Shown piece by piece: positions 1-7,122 of a DNA stretch of 14,452 bases; position 1 is the stretch's first letter, and each line of letters starts with the position of its first letter. Source of the DNA: Acidobacteriota bacterium (GTDB taxonomy: Bacteria; Acidobacteriota; Blastocatellia; Pyrinomonadales; Pyrinomonadaceae); assembly GCA_023391155.1 (NCBI GenBank), contig JAEWBM010000032.1, forward strand, positions 1 to 14,452. Direction: 5' to 3'. Below the pieces are notes generated by a model that ran no database searches, was not told the DNA's origin, and saw only the letters and a program-made list of their open reading frames with translations. The translations under genes were made by a program, and so were the position numbers.

Positions 1-1117
1 GCGTTTGCGGGTCGAGGGCGTCGCGAAGGCCGTCGCCTAAAAAGTTAAGTGAGAAGAGCGTCAACGCCATTGTCACGCCCGGGAAGATAAGCTGCCACGG
101 GAAGATCTGGATGTTCTTGATGCCGTCTGCCGCAAGGCTTCCCCATGAAGCATACGGCGCCTGGACGCCGAGGCCGAGGAACGAGAGAAACGCTTCGGTC
201 AGCATCACGCTGGGCACGGTCAGGGTCGCGTAAACGATCACCGGCCCGAGCGCATTCGGCACAAGGTGGCGGAAAATGATCCCAAATGTTGAGACGCCGG
301 TCGCCTTTGCCGCAAGAACGAATTCCTGGTTCTTGAGGCTAAGGATCTGGCCGCGGACAACGCGTGCCATCGTCAGCCACGACACAAGGCCCAATGCGAA
401 GAAAAGCAGAAAGATCTGGCTCAGGCCTTGATTCCCGGCCCCGCCTATCGCATCGGACATCGTCGTAATGAATGCCGGTGTATTCGGGCCGCCAAAGACC
501 GAAAGAAGCACGATCACGATCAGAATGTAAGGGATCGCGTAGATGATATCGACGATCCGCATCATTATGTTATCGACACGGCCGCCAACATAGCCGGCGA
601 TCGCTCCCCAAGAGACGCCCACGATTAGCGAAACTAGTGTCGAGATTATGCCGACCATCAGCGAAATGCGTCCGCCCTGGAGCACGCGAGCCAACATATC
701 GCGTCCCTGGTCGTCAGTGCCCATCGGATGCTGGAGCGATGGCGGGAATGATTTTACCCTTGCGCCGCCGTCGATGTCGGATGGAATGTAATCGGGCGTA
801 AATCCGGTGGCCATTCGAATGATCGCCGGGCCGATGATCACCGCGATGAGCATAATACCCAGCACCACCATCCCGAACACAGCGAGCTTGTTTTTCAGCA
901 GACGCCGCCATGCGTCCTTCCACAACGATGCCCCGGCGACCAGTTCGCCGGACGATTTCTCATGGATGCCGGATTCATCGAGTGTCAGTCGCGGTTCGTC
1001 ACCGGTGCGGTCAACCATCAGCGTCGAGCCGCAAAAGCTGCAGACCTTAATTCGTGGCCCGTCGGTTTCGATCTTCAGGGTCGCCGCGCATTTAGGACAA
1101 GGAATTTCTTTTGTCAT
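1..1117 (-). CDS. oppC: OppC/DppC-type peptide ABC transporter permease with N-terminal zinc ribbon (3' end cut by window)
   Basis: Inner-membrane permease subunit of an oligopeptide/dipeptide importer, expected to pair with the OppB-like protein encoded just upstream. Translating the minus strand from ATG at 1117 gives 372 codons open to the window edge. Residues 7-10 (CPKC) and 26-29 (CSFC, then G) form a compact zinc-ribbon-like pair of Cys knuckles. An acidic linker follows to about residue 57. The usual OppC start comes next: SLWKDAWRRLLKNKLAVFG, first membrane helix about 78-97, periplasmic segment with HPMGTDDQGRDMLARVL, then the permease core. The coupling EAA-type loop reads EFVLAAKATGVS. 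The open end reads NFLGDGLRDALDPQT, the conserved C-terminus, so very few residues are missing. The gene starts 11 nt after the oppB stop; a weak AGGT Shine-Dalgarno overlaps that stop codon. Family assignment is secure. The zinc ribbon is read directly, but metal binding is inferred. Confidence 0.93.
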   Translation of the reverse strand, partial: MTKEIPCPKCAATLKIETDGPRIKVCSFCGSTLMVDRTGDEPRLTLDESGIHEKSSGELVAGASLWKDAWRRLLKNKLAVFGMVVLGIMLIAVIIGPAIIRMATGFTPDYIPSDIDGGARVKSFPPSLQHPMGTDDQGRDMLARVLQGGRISLMVGIISTLVSLIVGVSWGAIAGYVGGRVDNIMMRIVDIIYAIPYILIVIVLLSVFGGPNTPAFITTMSDAIGGAGNQGLSQIFLLFFALGLVSWLTMARVVRGQILSLKNQEFVLAAKATGVSTFGIIFRHLVPNALGPVIVYATLTVPSVMLTEAFLSFLGLGVQAPYASWGSLAADGIKNIQIFPWQLIFPGVTMALTLFSLNFLGDGLRDALDPQT

Positions 1118-1128
1118 ATCAGATCAAC

Positions 1129-2046
1129 CTATTCGTACCGGATTCGCGGATCCAGAAAACCGTATGAGATATCAACCGCCAGATTGAAAACCATGATCAG
1201 GATGGAGAGAAAAGCCACGATTCCAAGAGTTAACGGCTCGTCGCGGTTCAACACGGATTGGATAAAAATGTTGCCGAGGCCGGGAATGGCGAACACCTTT
1301 TCGACCACAACCGTGCCTGCCAGAAGCGATGCCAGAGCCGGGCCCGTGAATGAGACGACCGGGACAATGCCGCCTCGGAGGCCGTGTTTCAGCAAAACCG
1401 TTCTCTCATCGAGCCCCTTTGCCCGGGCGGTGCGGATATAATCCGAACGCATTATTTCGAGCATTCCCGCTCGCGTCAGCCTGGCGATGTATGCCATATA
1501 GATCGCCGCGAGGGTAAAGACCGGCAGGATCAGATTAGAAACGCCTCCCCACCGCGCCGGCGGCAGCCAGAAAAGCCACAGCGAAAAGACGATCACCAAG
1601 ATCGGCCCGAGCACAAAATTGGGCACAGAAAGCCCCAACATCGCAAAGGCCATTGACCCGTAATCGAATGCCGAGTTTTGCCTTAATGCCGCGACTATCC
1701 CGGCCGTGCGCCCGACCAACAGGGCGATCAGATAAGCCAATATCCCCAGCGTTGCCGAATACGGCAGGTGGCGAAAGATGATCTCGTTAACCGATTGGCC
1801 CTGATATTTCAGCGAATCGCCAAAATCGCCCCGAAGGACGTTGCCTATCATAATGAAATACTGGGTGTACCACGGTTTATCGAGCCCGTATTTCTTCTTG
1901 ATGTTCTCTTCGATGGCCGGCGGCAGCGTCTTTTCATCGGAATAGAAACTGCCGGGTGCCATACGGATCAGGCCCCAGGTCACGGTAACGACCAGCAATG
2001 CCATGGGCACAATGATCAGCAGCCGGCGAATTATAAAACCTAGCAT
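1129..2046 (-). CDS. oppB: OppB/DppB-type peptide ABC transporter permease
   Basis: First permease subunit of the peptide importer, in the inner membrane. The 305-residue length is normal for the family. The N-terminal helix starts MLGFIIRRLLIIVPMALLVV, the typical OppB opening. A periplasmic segment follows (KKKYGLDKPWYTQYF, then RGDFGDSLKYQGQSV), then several hydrophobic spans. The EAA coupling loop reads SDYIRTARAKGLDERTV and is followed by HGLRGGIVPVVSFTGPALA. The C-terminus ends DISYGFLDPRIRYE, again typical. It lies 13 nt after the oppA stop and 11 nt before oppC, so the three should be one transcript. The Shine-Dalgarno is weak (GTGAG about 10 nt upstream), which suggests reinitiation after oppA. 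The exact substrate (dipeptide, oligopeptide or other family-5 ligand) cannot be told from the sequence. Confidence 0.95.
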   Translation of the reverse strand: MLGFIIRRLLIIVPMALLVVTVTWGLIRMAPGSFYSDEKTLPPAIEENIKKKYGLDKPWYTQYFIMIGNVLRGDFGDSLKYQGQSVNEIIFRHLPYSATLGILAYLIALLVGRTAGIVAALRQNSAFDYGSMAFAMLGLSVPNFVLGPILVIVFSLWLFWLPPARWGGVSNLILPVFTLAAIYMAYIARLTRAGMLEIMRSDYIRTARAKGLDERTVLLKHGLRGGIVPVVSFTGPALASLLAGTVVVEKVFAIPGLGNIFIQSVLNRDEPLTLGIVAFLSILIMVFNLAVDISYGFLDPRIRYE

Positions 2047-2059
2047 TAGTTTTTACTCA

Positions 2060-4174
2060 CTATTCGGTTCCTGCAGCAGCGGCGTCCGCCTGTCCGGCTT
2101 CGTTCTGCCGGGTTTCTTTTAACGCTTCCTGTGTCGCGGAGAGCCGGTCGATGTGCTGATATACCCAGTCGTCGGGATTGGTCATAATGTTGTCAACATC
2201 CTGGTCCCATTTGCCCTGGTCCGTTTCGATATAGACGAACTTCCAGGGGTGCAGGGTGCCGGGATTCGGGTACAACCCCTTCACGTACGGCTTTTTGATC
2301 CAGTTCGTCGCCTGGGTTTGCAGCGGGATCACCGGCTGGTGCTGCATCATAAAAAACTCAGCCTCGGCCAGTTTTTCAAACCGCTTCATCTCGTCGAGTT
2401 CCTTATTTGCCTCGTCCATCATCTGATCGAACTTCGGGTCAAACCATCCGGTCGAGCTGTCGTTGTTTTCGGAATAGAAGAGGTTTAGGAACGTGAAAGG
2501 GTCCATATAATCGCCGACCCATCCCGCACGTCCCAGCCCGTTATAATCCAGTTCTTTGCGGACATTGAGGAACGTCTTCCATTCCATGTTCTTTAGCGGA
2601 ACAACTATACCCAGATTCTGTTTCCACTGGGCCTGAATAAATTCCGCCACAGCCTTGTTGCTCTCGGATGTGTTGTAAAGAAGCTCAACATCGCCGGTCG
2701 GAAAATTAGGAACGGAAAACGTTCCGTTGGTGTTCTCCTGCACGGGGAATCCTGCGTCGCCGAGCAGCTTCCGAGCCTTTACCGGATCGAACACGCGGGC
2801 CTTCCACTCTTCCATCGAGCTGCCGATCTTGGCAAGTTCGCGGTTATACACCTTGGTACGCGCCTCTTCGTATTTCGGGAAGATGCCCTCGGGAGTAAAA
2901 TCGACGAGCGGTTTGGTCGTCTTTCTAAATGCTGAAAGCGCTTCGCGGTCGACCGCGAGTGCAAATGCCTGCCGCACCTTGAGGTCATCCATCGGCGGCT
3001 TGGTCACATTGACCGTGTAATACTCGATGGCGACTTCGGGGAAATTGAGGTATTCGTCCTTGTATTGCTTGACCATCTCGTTCCACGGTGCGGGGGGAAC
3101 GTGATTGTAAACGGCGTCGACCGAACCCGCTTTATATAGGTTCATCATCGTCGTCGCCTCTTCAAGAGGGTAGAATTCTATCCGCTCCAGTCGGACCATG
3201 TCGGCATCCCAATAGGTAGGATCTTTTACTACGATGATGCGGTCGTAAGGACTATGCTCGACGAGCCGAAATGCCCCGCTCGTCACGATATTTGCCGGCT
3301 TGACCCAGTTCGCCCCGTGTTTCTCAATGGTGTCCTTGTGCACGACGCGGAAGAACTGGTGGCCGAGCAGGCCGATGAAGAATGGCGCAGGCTGGATCAG
3401 CTTTAACCTGAGAGTGTGGTCATCGATCGCCTCGACGCCGAGGTCTTCGGCCTTGATCGGGACAAATTCCGCACCCGCCGCTTCGGCCTTTAGCTTCGGA
3501 TCTTTCTCGAACGACTCGTTACGGCTCTTTTCGTCGCCCGGGACGGTCAGCCGCTCAGGGCCGTCGATGAACTTGTGAAATTCAGAGTCACTTTGAAAGA
3601 CCTCCGGTTCCGCGAGCGGTGCTTCCGCTTCCGGCACCGGCTTGGAACCGTCAAAATCACGCTTTAGCAGAAACGTTCCGTCAGGCTTCTTGACGAACGC
3701 CCGGGCACCGTTAAAGCCTTCTGAATATTTAATGTAATAGGCGAGATACGCGTTCTTGGCGGCAAGCTCGGGATCGAGCGCCCGCCGGAACGAATAGACA
3801 AAGTCGTTAGCGGTGATCGGCACGCCGTTTGAGAAAGTCGCGTCGTTCCTGAGATGAAAGATATATTCAGTACCGTCCGGGTGGACCTCCCAGCTTTCAG
3901 CGATGCCGGGGATCGGCTCCATGGTCTTGGGATGATATTCGATCAAACCGTCATAGAGGGCCATCAGGACTCGTGCTTCCGGCTGGCCGGTGGGGACCGC
4001 GGGGTCGAGCGATTCAGGTTCTGAACCCGAAATATACCTCAATACCTGCTCATCGGGCGCCTCGGTCTTGCCGTAAAACCTTGATGTCGCTTCTGTCGCA
4101 CAGGACGTCAGAAACGAGGACACGATCACTAAGGCCAATCCGACGCGAAATACGCTCCAGTCTGCCGCTCGCAT
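2060..4174 (-). CDS. oppA: Peptide ABC transporter substrate-binding lipoprotein (OppA-like, SBP family 5)
   Basis: Binds the peptide outside the inner membrane and delivers it to OppB/OppC. The 704-residue product starts with a lipoprotein signal: hydrophobic residues 9-24 then lipobox LTSC, with lipidated Cys25. Family-5 features follow: SGSEPESLDPAVPTGQPEAR near 49-68, AESWEVHPDGTEYIFHLRND near 92-111, and FSNGVPITANDFVYSFRRAL. The core contains TSGAFRLVEH, VRQAFALAVDRE and GWVGDYMDPFTFLNLF. Relative to a normal OppA there is an extra charged segment at about residues 161-240 and a tail of about 50 residues after the last core motif (HPWKFVYIE). These explain a length well above the usual 530-600. 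The start is supported by a perfect AAGGAG 8 nt upstream. It is the first gene of the oppA-oppB-oppC unit, with a candidate promoter at 4254-4282. Confidence 0.94.
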   Translation of the reverse strand: MRAADWSVFRVGLALVIVSSFLTSCATEATSRFYGKTEAPDEQVLRYISGSEPESLDPAVPTGQPEARVLMALYDGLIEYHPKTMEPIPGIAESWEVHPDGTEYIFHLRNDATFSNGVPITANDFVYSFRRALDPELAAKNAYLAYYIKYSEGFNGARAFVKKPDGTFLLKRDFDGSKPVPEAEAPLAEPEVFQSDSEFHKFIDGPERLTVPGDEKSRNESFEKDPKLKAEAAGAEFVPIKAEDLGVEAIDDHTLRLKLIQPAPFFIGLLGHQFFRVVHKDTIEKHGANWVKPANIVTSGAFRLVEHSPYDRIIVVKDPTYWDADMVRLERIEFYPLEEATTMMNLYKAGSVDAVYNHVPPAPWNEMVKQYKDEYLNFPEVAIEYYTVNVTKPPMDDLKVRQAFALAVDREALSAFRKTTKPLVDFTPEGIFPKYEEARTKVYNRELAKIGSSMEEWKARVFDPVKARKLLGDAGFPVQENTNGTFSVPNFPTGDVELLYNTSESNKAVAEFIQAQWKQNLGIVVPLKNMEWKTFLNVRKELDYNGLGRAGWVGDYMDPFTFLNLFYSENNDSSTGWFDPKFDQMMDEANKELDEMKRFEKLAEAEFFMMQHQPVIPLQTQATNWIKKPYVKGLYPNPGTLHPWKFVYIETDQGKWDQDVDNIMTNPDDWVYQHIDRLSATQEALKETRQNEAGQADAAAAGTE

Positions 4175-4253
4175 AAATTTACTCCTTACTGCTTTCTTTC
4201 TGCCTCCTTCGGGGATTAAAGGAGTTGTTCTGATTGCCGATCGAATTGCCCTA

Positions 4254-4282
4254 AGTTATCACGTTATAACAATTGTGGGCAA
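4254..4282 (-). promoter_or_regulatory. Candidate sigma70-like promoter for oppA-oppB-oppC
   Basis: On the minus strand, TTGCCC (4282-4277) and ATAACT (4259-4254) are separated by 17 nt. This lies about 80 nt upstream of the oppA start, in the only sizeable gap on this strand. The -35 matches consensus at four of six bases; the -10 is weak. This is inferred from sequence only. The opp genes may also receive read-through from the upstream folD unit, because no terminator is evident between them. Confidence 0.4.
4255..4270. promoter_or_regulatory. 16-bp near-perfect palindrome, possible operator
   Basis: The sequence GTTATCACGTTATAAC has arms GTTAT and ATAAC around a central ACGT, with a single mismatched pair. 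It covers the candidate -10 element of the oppA promoter, a position suited to a dimeric repressor. No regulator gene is nearby to pair it with. The match to a particular regulator family is not claimed. Confidence 0.35.
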
Positions 4283-4300
4283 GAGAGAGATCTGCGGCCC

Positions 4301-4320
4301 GCATTCGTTCCACGAACTGC
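4301..4320. other. Small stem-loop after the solute-binding protein gene
   Basis: Arms TTCGT and ACGAA around a 3-nt loop are extended by GCA/TGC past one bulged base. It sits about 45 nt past the stop of the minus-strand gene ending at 4366. No run of T follows on either strand, so it is not a convincing intrinsic terminator. It may be only a 3'-end stabilising hairpin. The rest of this 191-nt gap holds the candidate oppA promoter and Shine-Dalgarno. Confidence 0.25.
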
Positions 4321-4365
4321 GCCACACGGCCTATCGGCTTTGCAAATGGTCACCCATTACAGGTA

Positions 4366-6189
4366 TTAGGATTCGCTTTCCGACGGTGTCGGTTGCCAAT
4401 TTTCCTTTATCGCCACCCGCGAAAGCAGCGGTGCGTCCAGCGGATTCGTAACAAATCCGTCCACATACGGCTTCACCAGCGAGAATGAAACGGGAAAGTA
4501 TAGGGGGATCGCCGTAAGCTCGAACAGCGCGTCGGCCTCGGTAACTATCGGCTCGGGCGTATCTGAGGGCATTGGGGTGTCGACCAACGCAACTGGGTTG
4601 GTGTTACTGCCGGTTCGTGGAGCAACTGAATGCCCGAGCAGCTCTTCGATATTGCGATCACCTTCCTTAAGGTCACCAAAGATCGTCCGCATGTTCACAA
4701 ACTCATCGCTGGTCGACAGCACGGCTCCCCGTCGAAGCACATCGAACTCACGGCCCTTGCGCACATTATCGATATCGCTAAGCTCGCGGACATCGATCTC
4801 AACGGTGACTCCCAACGTTTCCCTCCACATCTCGGCAACCCTTTTAGCGACCCGCTGCTGGGTATCGTTTCGGTTCACCACAAATCTGAGTGCCGGAAAC
4901 CCAAGCCCTTCCGGGTAGCCGGCCTCTTCCATAAGATCGCGGGCCTTCTCTTTATCCTGCTGCAATTCTTTTCTCGACTCGCTGCTGAACGGTGTGAATG
5001 AAAACGCGGGACGGGTCGTGCCTTCCAACTCGCCCTCTGCAAGCCGGTCGCGGTCAAGGGCAAGGGACAGTGCCTGCCGAACTCGGCGGTCCTTCAAGGC
5101 CGGGCGTTCCGGATTCAATTCGAGCAGGTTGACCGCCGCGAAGGACGTTCGCCGGAAATCTTCGTATGGCGAGAGCAGCTTTAATACCAGCGGCGAAAAC
5201 TGAACATTTGAGACCGCGTCGAGTTCCCCGCCTCGATAAGCTTCAAGCACCCGTTCGGGGTTTTCTGCGGGCACGAGCCGGACCCGCTCGAGTGTTACGG
5301 CTTCACGGCCCCAATACGTTTCGGACCGCTCGAGCACCACTCCGCCGTCATTCGCCTCTGCAATAGTAAATGGCCCATTGGTCGGACTGACTGAGACCGC
5401 TGCCGGCGTAAGATCCTCAGCGCCTTCAGGGATCGGACGAAAAATGGGATGTGCGACAAGCTTAGGCAAGTCCTTGTCGGGATGCACAAGCTCGACGACC
5501 AATGTCCTCGGGTCCGCTGCACGGACACCGATCTGCGGCTCAACGTCCGGTGACGGCCGGGCCTCGGCAGTCGCTGTCGGGGTAGGTGAAGGCGTGCGGG
5601 TGCGAGTCAAACGTGCCGCTCCCAGAACCGAAACGGCAGACGATTCCTCGATACTCTGGGTGTCGGTCGCACCACCTGTGGGCGGCGGCTTAAGCTCCGC
5701 CAGGCCGACAATGTTCGCCAGCAGTTTTCGGTGCGCGACGCTTCCCGTATGCTCGGCTGCCCGCCGCCATGATCGGATGAAATCGTCCGGTATCACCGGC
5801 CTGCCGTCCGACCACTTAGCATCCTTACGAAGCACGAAGGTCCAGGTCTTGTTGTCCTCGGACGCGGTCCACGATTCTGCAGCCGCGGGGATCTCGGCGA
5901 GCGTGACAGGATCCAATTCGGTGAGGCCCTCAAAGACGGCACGCACCAGATCCGTCTCAGGCGGCGATGCAGCGAGTGCCGGGTCCACCGACGTAGGCAG
6001 CTTACCGTTGCTCCATCGAAATTCTTGCTTTACCGGCGGCGATGGCTTTGAGAAATATGGCTCAGGTTCAGGCCGCTGCAGTTCCGCGCATCCGACCGCC
6101 GCCAACAAAAAAGCGCAGAGCAAACCGACCACCGGCATTTGGTGCCAACGGCGACGGAGGGAATTGCGTGCCTGCTCCCGATTGCGCAT
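4366..6189 (-). CDS. Divergent family-5 extracellular solute-binding lipoprotein
   Basis: A second OppA-like binding protein, 607 residues, not obviously paired with its own permease. The N-terminus has arginines, a hydrophobic stretch at 18-30 and a lipobox ending AVGC, with lipidated Cys34. An internal Met18 is an alternative start. Family motifs are present: LPTSVDPALA, AESWTASEDNKTWTFVLRKD, AKWSDGRPVIPDDFIRSWRR, PTNGPFTI, VRQALSLALDRDRLAEG and EKARDLMEEAGYPEGLG. Two low-complexity Pro/Ser/Thr-rich stretches interrupt the fold, about 167-217 and 519-551. The second replaces the helical part that normally precedes the IPLYFP strand. The start codon shares one base with the coaE stop (TAATG), so translation is coupled to coaE. 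Ligand unknown. It could feed the OppBC permease encoded downstream on the same strand, or act as a sensor or chaperone-like lipoprotein; this is inference. Confidence 0.88.
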   Translation of the reverse strand: MRNREQARNSLRRRWHQMPVVGLLCAFLLAAVGCAELQRPEPEPYFSKPSPPVKQEFRWSNGKLPTSVDPALAASPPETDLVRAVFEGLTELDPVTLAEIPAAAESWTASEDNKTWTFVLRKDAKWSDGRPVIPDDFIRSWRRAAEHTGSVAHRKLLANIVGLAELKPPPTGGATDTQSIEESSAVSVLGAARLTRTRTPSPTPTATAEARPSPDVEPQIGVRAADPRTLVVELVHPDKDLPKLVAHPIFRPIPEGAEDLTPAAVSVSPTNGPFTIAEANDGGVVLERSETYWGREAVTLERVRLVPAENPERVLEAYRGGELDAVSNVQFSPLVLKLLSPYEDFRRTSFAAVNLLELNPERPALKDRRVRQALSLALDRDRLAEGELEGTTRPAFSFTPFSSESRKELQQDKEKARDLMEEAGYPEGLGFPALRFVVNRNDTQQRVAKRVAEMWRETLGVTVEIDVRELSDIDNVRKGREFDVLRRGAVLSTSDEFVNMRTIFGDLKEGDRNIEELLGHSVAPRTGSNTNPVALVDTPMPSDTPEPIVTEADALFELTAIPLYFPVSFSLVKPYVDGFVTNPLDAPLLSRVAIKENWQPTPSESES

Positions 6190-6806
6190 TATTCTTTAGA
6201 TGCGCCGACGAACCCTTTTAACTCGCGGAAAACCTCTTCGGTCTGCCGCCGGGTATCTTCAAAGCCGTAAGTTGTATTTATAAGGTGATCGGCGAACTTC
6301 TTTTTTTCGGATTGCGGCATTTGTGCCGAGATCCTCTTTTCGGCCTCTGATTCCGAAATGTGATCCCGGTCCATGAGCCGGCGCAATTGTACATCAGCAT
6401 CGCACCAGACAACAATCAGTTGATCGAAGCGCTTGTAGCCGCCGGATTCGATCATAAGAGCGGCATCGATCACCGCGATCCCTTCCGGAACTGTCCTTTC
6501 CTGCTCGCTCAGCCAGCGATCCTGCTCCGCGAAAACAAGCGGGTGAACTATCGAATTTAACAGCTCACGTTTTTCGACGTCGGCAAAGACGATCGCCCCG
6601 AGGTGCTTCCGGTCAAGGGATCCGTCCGGAGCAAGCACCTCTTCGCCGAATTCCTCGGCGATGCGCGCGAGGCCCGGGGTTCCGGGCTCAACGACCTCGC
6701 GAGCCGTTCGGTCGGCGTCCAGCACGCGGCACCCAAGCTCGGCAAGCACACCCAGCACGTACGACTTGCCGACGGCGATCGATCCCGTGAGTCCGACCTT
6801 CAACAT
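6189..6806 (-). CDS. coaE: Dephospho-CoA kinase
   Basis: Cytoplasmic enzyme for the last step of coenzyme A synthesis: ATP-dependent phosphorylation of the 3'-hydroxyl of dephospho-CoA. The 205-residue length is normal. The P-loop GSIAVGKS lies at residues 8-15, within the family's MLKVGLTGSIAVGKS opening. The DAD motif lies at 30-32 (LDADRTAREVV). Further family signals are HPLVFAEQDRWL, the IDAALMIESG segment, and VVWCDADVQLRRLMDRD followed by the lid-type AEKRISAQMP. An excellent GGAGG ribosome-binding site overlaps the stop codon of the mazG-like gene, which ends 6 nt upstream. The 3' end overlaps the solute-binding protein gene by one base. No odd features apart from Ser and Val in place of the more common Gly and Ser in the P-loop. 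Confidence 0.97.
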   Translation of the reverse strand: MLKVGLTGSIAVGKSYVLGVLAELGCRVLDADRTAREVVEPGTPGLARIAEEFGEEVLAPDGSLDRKHLGAIVFADVEKRELLNSIVHPLVFAEQDRWLSEQERTVPEGIAVIDAALMIESGGYKRFDQLIVVWCDADVQLRRLMDRDHISESEAEKRISAQMPQSEKKKFADHLINTTYGFEDTRRQTEEVFRELKGFVGASKE

Positions 6807-6812
6807 CGGCGG

Positions 6813-7112
6813 CTAGCCTCCGTGCCGCTTAGCAAGCTTATCGACGTTGTATGCCGCGATCTCTCCGATCGAGAGTCCCAACTCATCTGCACACGCAGAG
6901 ATGTACCAGAGCACATCGCCCAATTCGTCCTTAAGTTTAGCCCGCGTTTCCTCATTGAGAACGCCGCCATGATCGCGTTGGATCTTCTTAACGATGTTAG
7001 CGACCTCACCCGCCTCGCCCGCCAAACCAAGCGTCGGGTATTCCAGGTTGGAAAGACGGCGCGGGTAAAGAGCGGTCTTGCTTGCCGCCTCCTGATATTC
7101 TTCAAAGTTCAT
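6813..7112 (-). CDS. MazG-like nucleotide pyrophosphohydrolase
   Basis: Small all-alpha NTP pyrophosphohydrolase of the MazG-like superfamily, likely hydrolysing (d)NTPs to monophosphates, possibly to remove damaged nucleotides. The magnesium-binding motifs are clear: ExxE at residues 33-36 (LAGEAGEVAN) and ExxD at 63-66 (KDELGDVLWY). The 99-residue length fits single-domain members. An upstream in-frame ATG at 7148 would add 12 residues and overlap folD by 26 nt. I prefer 7112 because MNFEEYQEAASKTALYP looks like the natural start of the fold and it leaves a 10-nt gap after the folD stop. Neither start has a strong Shine-Dalgarno, so coupling to folD is likely. The exact substrate is unknown. 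Confidence 0.9.
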   Translation of the reverse strand: MNFEEYQEAASKTALYPRRLSNLEYPTLGLAGEAGEVANIVKKIQRDHGGVLNEETRAKLKDELGDVLWYISACADELGLSIGEIAAYNVDKLAKRHGG

Positions 7113-7122
7113 ATTGTATTTT

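Noticed and set aside
5378..6199. Long plus-strand open frame (273 codons) opposite the second binding protein
   Set aside because: It lies wholly antisense to a gene with clear family motifs, has Ser/Arg/Ala-rich composition typical of a shadow frame, and shows no recognisable domain.
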